A stretch of DNA of 64,000 nt from Toxonevra muliebris (lineage: Eukaryota; Arthropoda; Insecta; Diptera; Pallopteridae), in NCBI GenBank assembly GCA_963691655.1, contig OY829328.1, positions 77,380,400 through 77,444,399 of the forward strand. The letters are read 5' to 3'. Below are positions 44,353 to 56,694 of the stretch, one piece after another. The stretch's first letter is position 1, and each line of letters opens with the position of its first letter. Under the pieces are notes generated by a model that searched no databases, was not told the DNA's origin, and saw only the letters and a program-made list of their open reading frames with translations. Both the position numbers and the translations under genes were made by a program.

Positions 44353-45305
44353 GACAATCTGTATCAATATCTACATATCTATGAATGTATGAAGTTTTCA
44401 AATGCAATTTCAATTTGATGCGCTCGCTATTGGACTATTTAGTTTTCTCATATTTTTTTCATATTTGCGCCTTTTTATTACAATTTGTTATTTTTTTTTT
44501 TTTTTTTGCTAACTTTATCTTATACTCTTTCGTTTATCAACTTTTATATGCCCATGTAATTCTTCTACATAATTATACCCTTTATTATTTATTATATACA
44601 AAGTTGTATTTGTAATTTTAGTTTGCAATTTTCAGCTTCTACTTTATCTTTCTTTTTTATAACTTGAAAATGGCGGCGACTGCGACGTCTTCATAATCAT
44701 CGTCATCTCTCAATGGCGTGTTTAAATGCAATATAAAGTAGCAACTACGAAAAAAAAAAACTAGTACCAACATCTTCAACAACAAAAGCAACAACAAACT
44801 CATCAGCAATAACAACAACAAAAACAACAACAGCAACCGAAGCATCAACATTAACATCATCTTATAGTCGGTGGTACTGACCGTGAGATTATGTTGCGTG
44901 TTGCGCAGTTTTAACAATTTTAACAGTTAAAAAATTCCAATTTAGATTTTTCATTTAGTGAGTGTGGCACATTTTTATTTTTGTTGCTGCTGCTGCTTGT
45001 TTCTTTTTTCTTCTTCTTCTTCTTCTTTTTGTTGTTGTTGTTGTCTTTCATAAATACATTGATTCATACCCAGTTGAACTTTGGATCATTGACCGCTCCA
45101 AAGCGAGCAATCGATTACTCCCTATTGCTCCAGAGCTCTTGCATTTTGTACTCCTTTTTAACATTGCATCTCCTAGAGCATGGAGTATTCGTTTTAGCCT
45201 CCAAAAGGAGTAAAAGAGTGAAGGAGTGTCCTCCGATTACGAGCATGAGCTCACTTGCATCTTATAGAAAAACACAACTCCGAAATAGTTCATTACAAAA
45301 TTCAT
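44353..45305. other. AT-rich stretch with microsatellites
   Basis: CAACAACAA repeats lie at 44765-44840 and TTGCTGCTG/TTCTTCTTC/TTGTTG tracts at 44985-45045. Leucine- or phenylalanine-rich frames here are repeat artefacts. Confidence 0.65.
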
Positions 45306-45385
45306 GACGCCATAGACTAGTTGTCTAAAACGCCAGTAAGCACGCAAGCACTTGTATGTGCCAAGGTTCAAATCTCACAACATTT
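45306..45385 (+). mobile_element. tRNA-like sequence, probable SINE head or tRNA relic
   Basis: GCCATAGACTAGTTGTCTAA resembles a degenerate box A region, and GGTTCAAATCTC is a one-mismatch box B about 55 bp downstream. A poly-T tract follows, ending any Pol III transcript. Arm pairing is poor, so this is not called a functional tRNA. Confidence 0.4.
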
Positions 45386-45549
45386 TTTTTTATTTTTTTT
45401 TTTTTAATTATAATGTTATATTCATTTTTGTTCATTATTTTTTATTTTTTTTTATTATTTACAATTATCGTTTTATAATTTTATTAATTTTCTTGCGTTG
45501 CGTTTTTCCAGGCTCGAAAAATTCGCATCGCGAATATTAAGCCACACAA

Positions 45550-46401
45550 CAGCGATGCCAACTTGCGGGGAATTCCCTGATTTGCGGGTAATTTCACATA
45601 GTACGGGGAATCGGGGAATGAGCTATTTTTAGCGGAGAATTCAAAACAGCTCAGCTTTTAATTATTAAAAACTGTAGAGTATTTTTTGTCAAATTTTATG
45701 AATTTAACTTTTGCAATATTTCATATTTTAAGTCTTAAAATCTTCATCTTTTCTTAAGTGGGCCCTGTACTTTCTTGGTTTGAAGAAATCGATTTTTAAA
45801 AAAGTGTGTATTTTGAAAGTTTTTCATTTCAAATTTCAGAGAGAAACTCAGAGTACTTTCGCAGATATAGACAATTATAATGCCGAGTGTTAGTCAGGCA
45901 AAACAGTTGCCTTCCCTTTCGGCCTTTCAGAAAAGCTTAGCTATGCCTTGGTCCGGCAGCTCTTGATTAATAACTCTTAATCCTTGCTGACTAATCTGTA
46001 AACTTACAAACTACGGTTCAGTCATCATAAAGAAGATGAAGTATATTTTAAATGTTGAAAACAAGATTTTTGCCATTTTTTATTTGAGCCAAAAGAAAGT
46101 CCATGTGTTTTCTCTTGAAAATTTTGATGTCCAAAAGTGGGCTGAGGCTTGTTTTTCTATCAAAATCAACATCTAATAACTCGAAACACCCCATCTCGTT
46201 CAAATTTGGTGTGGTAACTACTACCCGATGTGACTAAACTTTGTGCAAGTTTGAGCCCGATAGATTTTGAGAGTGGATTCCCTTGAGATGAAATCACTCA
46301 TGTGTCAAAAGAACTCCGAAGTGCGTATCGTGCTGTTGTAATATAAAATTATACTGGAGTGGGGAATTTGATCGAAAATCGGGGAATTTCTCGGGGGCTA
46401 T
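45550..46401. mobile_element. hAT element copy 2, truncated
   Basis: It starts with CAGCGATGCCAACTTGCGGG exactly as 10410-11469 and is homologous for about 850 bp. It then breaks off at GGGGGCTAT, before the right TIR. About 130 bp present in copy 1 after GAACTCCGAAG are deleted here, with short AAGT homology at the junction. No 8-bp duplication is detectable. Confidence 0.8.
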
Positions 46402-46524
46402 AGATATGACGTTAACTTCAATCTATGATATTTATTATGTTTAGATGCAAATCGCTGGAAAATTTAAAATAGAAGGAAAACTAATCAACAGATTATGATA
46501 CTTTTTTCAGATACTAAGTAAAAT

Positions 46525-46615
46525 ACTTATGGTATAGCATCGAGTAAAAAAAGTACTTGAATCGAATGAAAAGTATCAAGTATTTACTTCTATTTACTTG
46601 TATCGAATCATCACT
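46525..46615. repeat. Right-end fragment of the GAGTACTCGATAC element family
   Basis: CATCGAGTAAAAAAAGTACT and AAAGTATCAAGTATTTACTT parallel the right end of the element at 14767-15697. The left end is missing. Confidence 0.6.
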
Positions 46616-46624
46616 AGTACTAGT

Positions 46625-47564
46625 TACTGATTTTTAACTCTTTGATGTACACGATTTTAAAGAAAATAAAAACACCAGTTGCACAGAAATTTTTTTTGGT
46701 TTATATCATTACCATCAGAATGAGAAACTGTAAATAAAATATTAAACTGTGTGGCTATAAGTAATTTCAACTTTTCGAGGTGGTTTAAAATATATCACAC
46801 TATGCATAAGAAAATATGCAAAAAGCGGGGCAGTTCTTACCCTACCTAACCCTTACGAGTTAACTGAGCAAGAGAGAGTAAGATATACAAATTTGAACTA
46901 CTCAATCAGGCTGTCTTTGTTTATCATTATTTCTAAAAATGAAATTCAAAAATTTTGTTACTGTATTGAAGCTGCTCGTTTATCTCTCGCTTTGGAGTAA
47001 TGAAATCATTAATCGTTTGAGGAGTACTCACTGTTTTTGCAACTGGGTACATACACACACATACTTATACATATATAATAGATACATCTACTTTTGTATA
47101 TTGTTGTAATTGGTGCGAAATCCTATTGCTTTTTGATATGTGCAAATTATAAATGTAAATAAATTGATTTTTGTATATTTTTCATCAAGTGTTTGAATAT
47201 TTCTTTCTTTGCGTTGTTGTTACGCATTTATTAGCATTTTTGATTTATGAATTAAAAAAAAAATTATTCATGTATTTTTATTTTTTATTTTTTTTTGGAT
47301 TTTTGGAATTTTTAAATGACATTTTTTTTTTGCATCATTTATTGACATTGCTTTCATATGTAAAAAAAAAAAATAAAATCAAACCTTATGTAATGTTTTT
47401 TTTTTATCAGTCCACGAAAAGCGAGCCTGACATTTTGCGTATAGCATTTCAGCATATCAAACACTTCTCCTTGGGCTATACCCAGTTCCATCTATCCAAT
47501 CTTGAAAAACGAAGTTTTTCCGCTCCCCTTATCGGGGTTATTCAACTCTCTCGTTGGGAAACTT
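46625..47564. other. AT-rich stretch without recognisable genes
   Basis: T-rich frames give low-complexity Phe/Leu peptides. No gene or TIR pair was found. Confidence 0.55.
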
Positions 47565-48149
47565 TAGTACTTAAAAAAATATGTATAAAAAATTGGTTTC
47601 TGAATTTTAGAAGGTGTAGTAATTTTTGGCTTATCCCGAGAGTATAAGGTGACCAGGTGTTGAAAAAAATTAAAAATATTTCTATGCTATTATATGAGTA
47701 ATAAGTATTCTCTTTGATCAAGTGTATTTATTACCGAATTTTAGAAGTTTTTATAAATTAAATTGAGAGAAACTTGCATTTTTGTTGGATTTTGACTGTT
47801 TCTCCATATGATTTTTTTACTAAAGTATGGTCAGCCTCTTAAAAATATATGAGGACCTGTAAATGTATTATTTCTATATCAAGTTTGTTATTTTATCTAG
47901 ATGAATTTTTGATCTCATATGCGAAATAGTTAATTTTACTATTTTTTGTTGATTTTTAAAAGCAACTTCCAAACAAGTCAAAAAATAAAATATAATTTAA
48001 AATATTTTTAAATTATCGAAATGCAATTTTAAAGTCAGTATATGTAGAAATATTAAACAGTAATTATTTTTCCAAAAAATTCGTAAATGTATTTTTGACG
48101 AATTTTCAAAGTTGCTGTTTGATGAATCGACCAGTCAGGCCTAAATGGG
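47565..48149. mobile_element. piggyBac-like element (family copy B), left end missing
   Basis: It aligns with 40371-41349 and ends CAGGCCTAAATGGG followed by TTAA (48150-48153), the same right terminus. It lacks the segment at about 40458-40825 of copy A, helping to define insertions there. No coding capacity. Confidence 0.6.
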
Positions 48150-48379
48150 TTAAAGGAAGGAAGGTTTGAACTCACTGGAGGCTGGATAAATACCCATTAT
48201 CAGATTAATGAGCATGTACTTAGTATATAAATTATTATTAAAAAAAAATAAGACGATATAGAGAAAAACTGAAAACGCCATCATGTTCAGCATAATATAT
48301 AAAATACACATTCAAAGCTCCTGAGCTTTTCTTTTTGGTCAATTTCATTGTGCAGTGTTTTTATATATTTATATATGGG

Positions 48380-48960
48380 ACATTCTCTGTCAATGGGAGA
48401 CCTCCCCCCCCCCCCCCCTGTCCAAAATTGGTTAAGGTATTTTAAAGCATGTTTGGGCTCAAATGAAAGCTTATTATCTCTAATTTCAAATGCAACCAGG
48501 CCTTTTTTGATTTTGCGTAATGGCGGACCAATATGGCGGCTGTAAGCCTACCACCTCACCATAAAATAATAGTTTTATCAAGCATACGTTTATCCAAGTC
48601 ATCATAAAAAAACAGATAAAGTTTTTTTTCATAAATTTTTTTTCGCTGAATGTTGTCCCTAACCTCAAAAAAGGTCCAAAAATGCTGTTTTTCGGGTCTC
48701 ACGCTTACCCAAGTCATCATAAAACGACGAAAAAATACTATTTTTGTGTAGTTTCAGCTGATGAACTTGAATCTAATATTATTTTCCACGAAAAATGTTA
48801 CATATCGTCCCTAACCTCAAAAAATGAAAAATCCCAAAAAACTTTTTTTCGTGTCTCACGTGTCCCAAGTCATCAGAAAACTTCCCAAAAAAACTTATTC
48901 TTCAGCATTAATTTTGTTTTCACTCTAATAAAGCGCACCGCAAAGGAAACAGAGACTTAC
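48380..48960 (+). repeat. Repeat with C-run and tandem CCAAGTCATCA units
   Basis: A run of about 15 C lies at 48402-48418. Downstream, AAGTCATCAKAAAA recurs near 48596, 48711 and 48865, and CCCTAACCTCAAAAAA near 48657 and 48811, giving a loosely tandem 115-154-bp unit. The CCTAACCTCAAAAAA block also appears inside the hAT element near 60706. Probably a hAT-like remnant. Confidence 0.45.
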
Positions 48961-49061
48961 TAAGTTCACGTCGTTGTTTCTGGGTAACGCTAAAAGTATG
49001 TTACAGCCAAGTTATGGAATGAAAATTGAAAAATAAGTCAAAATTTTGGCAGTTGTACAGT

Positions 49062-49451
49062 GTAATTTGTAATTTAAAATATGTAATTCATCAAACGAAT
49101 TGAAAAAGTACTTGGAAACTAAAAATATGTTTGTCCATTGTGTAATTAAATACTTATGTGGAATTAGATTCCATTCGAAAATTCGAAAATAATTCTTCGA
49201 AAGTAATTAATTTATTTTCCACTGAATTCCAAGAAGTTACAGTGGATTCTACCAAGTGTAGTACTTGAAAAGCATTGCTACAATAACAAAATTAAGCAAC
49301 GACCGCTTGCTTATTGGAACTCAAATCAAAAGGAATTAATTACCCTTTCGAAAATCAATTCCACAAAAGTAATTAATTAAACGAATGAAAAGAAACTGCC
49401 AAGTACTTTTTAAAATCTTTGAGGAATTGCATATTTTAAATTACAAATTAC
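49062..49451. repeat. Foldback element with about 67-bp inverted arms
   Basis: Left arm 49062-49130 and right arm 49385-49451 are inverse copies. They share GTAATTTGTAATTTAAAATA and AAAAGTACTTGG, with about 80% identity by eye. The spacer is AATT-rich and non-coding. Confidence 0.65.
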
Positions 49452-50442
49452 AATCGAATAATGAAATTGAATCTTTTTTCAATTCCATTACTGAGGATTT
49501 TGAAATAGTAATTATCAATTACAATTCTAAGGAATGTTAATTCCAATACAAGGAATTGTAATTTGTAATTAACATTTTTAATGCCTTGCAATTAGGAATG
49601 TAATTGCAATGAAATTGAATTTACCAAGCGCTGTTAAAAATATATTGCTTAGTCTAACTTAGTGTTGTCATTAGAGCTTGATAGAAATGATTGCACTGGG
49701 TATAAAAACTCCACCAATCCACCAAATCGGAATGGGTTTCAAGGAATAGTAATTCTTTAGTAAGAGATGAACTGAATAAGCTTTAAAAGTTTCAATTCCA
49801 TTTTAAGGAATTGTAATCGGGAATTAAATTTTTCAAATTCCTTGGTAATGTATTTTGTTATCCAGGAATTGGAAATTTTCAATTTTTTCTGAGTCAAAAA
49901 GAACTTTTTTGAGAAATGAAAAGATCTAAAATCCGCTGATCTGGGGTTGCCACTAGTATGCATTTTTAATGTAGGTATATAAATAAAATTTTTATCTGAG
50001 ATTTGAAAGCAAAAAAAATTTATTATTATAACAATATAACCATTAAAGTCAAAATCGATTGTTTACATGGTTGGTTTTAATCACTAGCTGATCAAAGAGC
50101 GAGGGCCAGAAAATCTTGTTGGAGCTTAACTGTTAAATATTTTAACCATTCGGCATTGGTTCTCAGTTAAGATAAGCTAAAAAACTATTTAATGGAATGA
50201 ATAGATATAAACTTCCCCCTTCAGCACAACATTTTGCTCAGCAAGCTGTTGAAGTGGCAAAGTAATCAATTACAATTTTTTAAACCTAATCTAGGGTTGC
50301 CATTTTTAAACAGTTTTGAATTCACTTTCAAAAGATGAGAAAAAAAAAACGAAAATTACCGACTTATCAATTTGTTTCAAAAATAATCAAACACTTTTTT
50401 TTCATCCTAACTTAAGATTGCTCACCATTTGTGTACACATTT
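49452..50442. other. AATT-rich stretch without recognisable genes
   Basis: Dense AATTCC/TAATTGTAATT repeats extend to about 49620 and then give way to AT-rich sequence. GGGTTGCCA phrases near 49945 and 50283 may be isolated transposon ends. Confidence 0.5.
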
Positions 50443-50446
50443 TTAA

Positions 50447-51447
50447 CCCTTTTGGTGTCATGGTGATGCCAGTATTACAAGATTAATTTTAGCGATTTTT
50501 TAAAAACTATTTTTATTTAATATTTTTAATTTGGAAAAAAATTTTGCAAATTTCCTCCAAATTTGGCAGTTCACATTGCTAGGTAAATAATCATTAAAAT
50601 TTTTAAGCTTTTTATGAACAATGATGCCAGAAGAATATTAAAAAGTTCATAGAACTAGCAGATTAGACGATCGTTTCGGAACCAGCTACGGTTCCTCATC
50701 AGTGATGTTAGAAGTGAACTTTTTGATATTCTTCTGGCATCATTGTTCATTCAAAGACTAATAATTTTCATAATTTTTTACTTAAATTTTTATAAATTTA
50801 AGGTTTTCAGAAAGACATTTGTTGATTCTTTAATTTCAGTTCGAAAAATTTACAAATATTTTTTTGCGGATCAAATTGAAAAAATTGAGAATTTTTTTTT
50901 TTCAATTTTCAATTGCTCACAATTCTTACAAAATTTATTCAAATACACCAAATCTCGAAGATATTGTGGAAAAAAACTATTTACTCAAATATGATTTCCC
51001 TTTTTTTTTTTTTTAAATTTTGTTTAATTTTTTTGGAATTATAAGTTTTGTTATGGGTCACCGGTGACCCTAAGTTCTTCAATGAAAACTTTTTTTAAGA
51101 AGTTTTTTGTAATGAAATGAGAATCGAAGAATCCGAATATGGACTTGGTTTTACTCTAGCGCTTCTAGTTTTCTTAAGGTCAAGAAAGGGTTAAGTGAAA
51201 AATTAATATTAAATAAAATTTGTCTATCTGTAAAAAATATGTACCTAATAAAAATGTATAGAAAAAGTTGGTAAAAAATCCCTTTGAAGGTCACAGGGTC
51301 ACCGGTGATCCATGAAAGTTCAAGCCTTCGGAGAACCCAAAATGACTGTTTTTAATAAAAACTTTTATAATAAATGTGAATCAGACAATACGAATTCGGA
51401 TTCAGTTTTGCGCTATCTTTTTTGGTTTCCTTACGGTCTCGAAAGGG
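50447..51447. mobile_element. piggyBac-like non-autonomous element(s), with two candidate right ends
   Basis: The left end CCCTTTTGGTGTCATGG follows TTAA (50443-50446). Two inverse ends follow: AAGAAAGGG then TTAA (51191-51194) and TCGAAAGGG then TTAA (51448-51451). Each right end is preceded by the palindrome GGTCACCGGTGA about 150 bp inward, so the second is a tandem partial copy or a nested element. No transposase is encoded. The hammerhead-like structure lies near the left end. Confidence 0.6.
50614..50750 (-). ncRNA. Hammerhead ribozyme-like motif with a 36-bp outer stem
   Basis: On the minus strand: core CTGATGA (50696-50702), stem II GGAACC/GGTTCC with a 6-nt loop (50678-50695), then GAAA (50674-50677), a minimal palindromic stem III ACGATCGT, and cleavage triplet GTC (50666-50668). 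These are the conserved residues of a type I hammerhead, in order and spacing. Short palindromic stem III is known from Penelope-like and retrozyme hammerheads, which can act as dimers. Outside the core, 50614-50649 and 50715-50750 pair over 36 bp with one mismatch, closing an extended stem I. Pairing of stem I next to the core is weak by eye, the main doubt. Confidence 0.65.
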
Positions 51448-51451
51448 TTAA

Positions 51452-53539
51452 TGCACTTTATCAAAATAAGAGAAATTTTTAAACTAATAATTATTTGTTT
51501 ATTTTTTTTTAAAGAAATACTCTAAAAAATATATTTTCTTTGCAATAATTTGGGGTATATAATTTATTTCAAAAACTCACTTTAAAAAACTGCACTTTGT
51601 GAAACTCCTGAATTAAATTGTTTTCGAAGATATTTTCGGTTTTCTGGTTTTTAAAAGATTTCCAAAAATACAAAAAAAAAAAAAAATAAAAAAAATATTC
51701 CACTTGCTTGTTTTGTTGTAAAGTAATAATCCACACAATTGAAATTTAGGTCAATGACATTGCATACATTTCCAATCGAATCGAATATCGGCAGGCACTC
51801 AAAACTATTTAAAGAAAAAATTACATTTTTTGTTTTAATTTTAATTTTATTTTCTTTTAATTTTTCTTTTTTTTTATTGAATTTTTGTTAAATAAAATAT
51901 GTATTAATTTTATTTTATTTTTTTTTTTTTTTTTCGTTAAGTATGAATTCTACATGTGAAAAATATTAGCTTTTAAAATTTCTCCTCATGATAATTTCAC
52001 TTTCTCACGAATACACACTAAATACAACAACAATAAAAAAAGCAGGCCCAAGACACGCACACAGCCAAAGATACCGCGGACAACACAGAGCTACAAACAC
52101 ATGCAACGAAGAAGAAAAGTACTTGCGTGTGTGTGTGTGTGTGTATGGCTAAAAAAAAATGCGCATGCGTAAAAGGCGAAAAGTCGAAAGATGCGCACGA
52201 ATACCACAAAGATTCAATACTAATTGATAATAATAATAATGAAATCGAAATATATTTTTATTAATTTTTTTTTTTCAAAAACTATTGCGGACTGCCAAAG
52301 CGTACGCAACTGATGCCGGTCGAAATTTAACTAAAGCATCGACGAAGAAGTGAAAGATTTTATGCCAAGGTACAAAACAAAAAAAAAAAAAAAAAAAAAT
52401 AATAAATAAGAAAAAAAAAGACTGAAAGCCTTACCATATAGCAGTATGCCCCGGATAGCTTCCTCCCTCCCCCCACATTTCATACCATTTCATATGAATG
52501 AAGCAAGAAAACAGACTCGGAAGAAGAAGCAGAAGAAGAAGCAGAAGACACAGAAGAAGTTAAGTTATTGTGATATGGCGAGGTGTATGTGTTGTGTGGA
52601 AGAGTTGACGTTAGCTAGCTGGCTGGCTGGCGCTGGCTGGCTCACTGGTAAACAGTAGAAATGCAGAGAAATGCTTAAGCTTAGCAGAAGAAGAAGATAT
52701 TTGTAATAACGACAAAGGCAACGACAATCCAAAATTCACATTGAAACCAGCCAAATGCCAAATGCATGAAGAAAGAGAGAGAGAGGGAGAGAGAGAAAGA
52801 CAAAGAAGAAAAAGAAAACAAAACTACTTAAGTGAGTTGTAAAAATAGAGTTAGTGTGTAAATCTGTTAATAATATTATTATTATTTTTTTTTTTTTATT
52901 ATTGTACACAGTGCAACAAAATTATCACATTTCCCATTATTATATACCTATAATTTTTAATGGATTTCCCAACTGTTTTTACTTTTGAGAATTAACAGTT
53001 CGCTGAACTAGCAGCTTATGAAACATACGGGTTTTATTTTTGGTTTAGTCAGGCTAAGAAGAATATACTAAGAAAGAGGCATTGGCAGAAAAATGAGATT
53101 ACAATGTACACTGCGGTCTAGAGTTGGAGTTAAAGGTGGGCTGAACTAAACCAAAGCACTCAGTCTCAAAAACTATTGTAGCATATCCAAGATAGAGTCA
53201 GTAGAAGAAAGTAGAAAGATAGAAAAGATATGTGCGGGGATAAATGGGAAGAAGAAAGGTCTAAAGTCTCTCAACCTCGAACTTCTTTGTTTCACTGATA
53301 AACCATAGAAGCTCAGGAAGTGCGAGAATATGAAAATTATTCATACTCAAGACATCACTACCAAACCGAGCCTAAATCTGATTTTTGCGAACGCCGGATA
53401 GCTATAGAGATAATGCTCAGTGGTATTAAAGACCTCAAAACAAGACCCGGGTGGTTGGATCGGTGATGACACCCATGTTGGTGTTATGCCCGGTAATGAC
53501 ACCTACCAGTAATCTCATATATAATATCACAATCATACA
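51452..53539. other. AT-rich stretch with microsatellites
   Basis: TGTGTGTG lies at 52125-52144, GAAGAAGCAGAAG at 52520-52558, CTGGCTGG at 52615-52642 and GAGAGAGA at 52772-52798, with several A/T runs. From about 53040 sequence complexity rises and may include more retroelement remnant, but no motif was identified before 53540. Confidence 0.55.
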
Positions 53540-54240
53540 ATCAGCAAAATGCAATGGGGAGGACAACAAGTTTGCCAGAATGCTGGACTGCGTATCGCTA
53601 CTCGCTGAGTGAGGACTACCTTCATGTAGATTAAAAAATGCTGAAGGTTAAGGAGCTTAATGTGCGCCTCAGTAAGCATTTCCTCCTGGCTGGCTTGCCA
53701 CACTGTTGACCATCCGAACAGCGAATTGATCTCAAAAGACCCACAACACAGAGCCATACGCAAGGAAATTACTCATTTCAAGGACCGCATTAGCTGATTC
53801 ACCGACCAACAACCACTCGATGCTGCAACATATACATACATCCGCCTTCAAACAACTACACTTAGAAGCGGTTCACTCAGCTCCACAACAAATCACAAGC
53901 CCAATATCGTCGCCCTGAACGGTAGGCGGCCACCAGTTGCTGATGATGAACGAGGTTTGCCTAGATCAACGAGATGCACGCTAGTACAACTCAGATCTGG
54001 GTGGAGTAGGTCCCTAAACTGCTATATGGCCATAGCATTGCTAATAAGTGCGTAGATTGCGGCCGATCCCCGCATGACGCGGTGCATCGTTTTTGCTGCC
54101 TCATAAGACCCATTAACCTGACTCCCCCCTATCATTGTGAACTACTCCTACTGAAACCGCCAAATTCATTTTCAAGTGACTTATGTATATTGAAATAACA
54201 GTGACTACAACAACAACAATCACTAATCTCAGGTTTTCCC
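53540..54240 (+). pseudogene. Jockey-clade ORF2 C-terminal relic
   Basis: Plus-strand blocks read VKELNVRLSKHFLLAG, then DERGLPRSTRCTLVQLRSGW, then CVDCGRSPHDAVHRFCC. They match the Jockey-clade ORF2 C-terminus (LPRxxRxxLAQLRSGxSxxLNSY ... CPxCxxxPHDxxHxFxC). Several frameshifts and stops are needed. RT and endonuclease are absent and there is no RNase H, as expected for Jockey. This is a different clade from the element at 20-24 kb. Confidence 0.75.
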
Positions 54241-54244
54241 TCTC

Positions 54245-54480
54245 AATTTCAAAGAAGAAATTCCGCTGATTTCCTGTTAGGTTGTCTCACTAAGCATTTT
54301 GCGGTTCTGCAGGAGTCAAGCTTGGACCATCTTTCTTTATTGATAAAACCAACGAAGTCGTTGATCCAAGGCAGGACCTTCTCATCGTGGAATTGCAGAA
54401 CCTTCATTTTCTAGTTTATCAACTAGTCCAATCCCTGCAATATCACGGTACTCTGGAACCCATATAAGGTATAACTTGTT
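54245..54480 (-). pseudogene. RNase H/C-terminal relic of a LOA/I-like element
   Basis: The minus strand reads IWVPEYRDIAGIGLVDKLE, a decayed RNase H motif (WVPGHxxIxGNExADxLA), then after frame changes ERWSKLDSCRTAKCLVRQP. It abuts the Jockey relic in the opposite orientation. No other domains were found. Confidence 0.5.
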
Positions 54481-55012
54481 GTGTTTTGCGACACTATTTA
54501 TTTTAAAAATACTCAACATTAGTGATTTAGAAAAATTTTCCTGGTCCTAATTCTTTCCATGAAATAAATGAAAATATTAACCACCTAACCCATAGGAAAG
54601 CTCCGGAAACCCAAATGTTTCATCAGCCACTGTGGAAATTGCCACTATGTGGAATATTTAGACTTAAAATCTACTCGAAACGCACATTAAAGTTATTTTA
54701 AGATAGATTAGCATGAAGAAGGGTTCATTTTTCTCATGGGTTCTCATTACCATCCGAGCATAACTCCTTGAAACCTACTTCGGAACCTTGAAACATAGAG
54801 TGGGAGGGTACCACTTTTTTCAAACTTTTAAGTTTCCCATTATATAATTTAATCATTAACAAATTAAATCCACTTTCCTTTAAATAAAAATTAGTAAAAG
54901 TCATGAAAACGTGTATATATTTATTCAAAACACATTCACGGGAAAATCCTGCTCATTTCGTGCTAAAATTCTTAAAATTATGTTTTTAAAAATTTTTTTC
55001 TTAAAAAAATAG
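54481..55012. other. AT-rich stretch without recognisable genes
   Basis: No gene, TIR pair or RNA was recognised. Confidence 0.55.
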
Positions 55013-55113
55013 AATAATTTCAAATTTTACCTAAAATACTTCCGTAGTGCCTAAAGTACCTTGAAGGACATAAAAGTCGGAAAAAGGTACAATTGTACCT
55101 AAAATATCAACAC
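55013..55113. repeat. Right-end fragment of the GTACCTAAAATATCAACACTG family
   Basis: TTACCTAAAATACTTCCGTA, AAAGTACCTTGAAGG and the terminal GTACCTAAAATATCAACACT match the tandem ends at 24560-24808. No left end was found. Confidence 0.65.
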
Positions 55114-56692
55114 TGCTTCACAATCAAATGCAGAGAGACTTATTCTCTGCGGTTCAAGGCTTGCTATCAATTGACCAATCACAGTCATTCATTATGCACA
55201 GTAGAAATATCAACCCAGTGGGAAGTTTACGGGTTTCGATTATTCTAGCTATAATCACTGCACATGTTGAACAATAATTTCCACGATTATCTTAACGCTT
55301 ATGTATAACTCAATTAAAAACTGATTGTGTAAATTGAAGGTGCACGTGGCTAGGAAATGGTAAAGGTAAAACTTTGTTACATAATTGCACAAGTCATTGA
55401 ACTTAAATAAATAAATGGAGAACAAAAAAATAGGTAAACATAACAATTTAAGTATGAAGGGATTAATTTAAAAGAAAGAAAAGGAAAACAAAAAAATGAG
55501 ATAAACATGCAAATGTTTTTTAGGACAAATTAAATTAAAAATATTTTTATAAGAACATGTGTACCTAACTTAAGAGCATAATACAAGCGCAAACATATGT
55601 ACAAATGTAAGTATGCAACATGCACTTGCTGTTTACCACAAAAAAACAACAACAATAATAAAAAAAAAACAAGAAAATTGTAATAAAAATAAAAATCAAC
55701 GTTAATCAGCTGTGGGCGTTGGTAACAAGAGCGCGTGCTATGCTCAACAGACAAACATACAAACACACATACCTTAACTCATACACATGCTCAATGTCTG
55801 TATATATTGCCAATGTCAGTGTTACCAACAATATTGAATTTCACATTTCTACATATCGTCGCCTAAGAATTAATTTACCGTATAGATATACGAATACGTG
55901 TACACATACGCCAAATCAATTCTCAGGCGACGATATGTACATACAAATTCATTTACTTATGTACCTCTATGCAGGCGTTTGCATAATATTTTCTTTCCTG
56001 TTCTTTTGTTTTATTACGATTTTATGTTTTATTCTTGTTTTTAAATAGTTTTTTTTTTTTATTCTACTTTTACAAAAAAAAAAAAAAAAAAAAATAAAAA
56101 TCAATGTTGCAGTGTTATATTATCTTTTTACTTAATACTCACTCACTCACTCTTAAACGTTCTTTGACTTTTGTTCATACTTACATATATTTATTTCTAT
56201 TAAAAAGTAGGTCAGGGCATAGATATTTCTAGTAATATTACTATGTACTTATTTACTATATATATTTTTACTATTTTTATATCTATCTACCTAAGTAGTA
56301 AAAGGCGAGAACGTAATAGCTAAAATATTTATTTGTAACCAAAGTGTTTTATGAAAACAATTTTTGGAAACCGTAATTCAATCGTTTATTTCCTGTTGAC
56401 ATGAAAATAAATTCGTTGTCATATTCTTGCATATTGAAGAACTTAATACTGAAAACTATCACCAGAAATTGCCAATATTTATCTACTTAACTTAAGAAGG
56501 TCTTAGTTTAAAACTTTTTCATTCGACTGTTTTGAATTTTTCGCGTAATATGAATCATCGTTCATTATAACTATTTCTGATGATTTAGATTTATTTGACC
56601 AAAAGTAACCTAACGAAAAATATTCCCATATAAAAAATTTCTCTTCAAAGAGCTATGGTGGTATCCATACCCTATCAGAAATTCCGGTTGTA
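55114..56692. other. AT-rich stretch with simple repeats
   Basis: No gene was recognised. A runs lie at 56076-56095 and CTCACTCACTC at 56140-56152. GAATTGATTTGG-type and ACATACAAA repeats are scattered. Confidence 0.6.
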
Positions 56693-56694
56693 TA

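Noticed and set aside
44657..45307. Leu-, Phe- and Cys-rich frames resembling membrane proteins
   Set aside because: Translations of AACAAC, TTCTTC and TTGTTG repeats, not transmembrane genes.
47171..47647. 158-codon Phe-rich frame
   Set aside because: First half is T-run sequence; second half runs into the piggyBac-like repeat copy, so the frame is composite.
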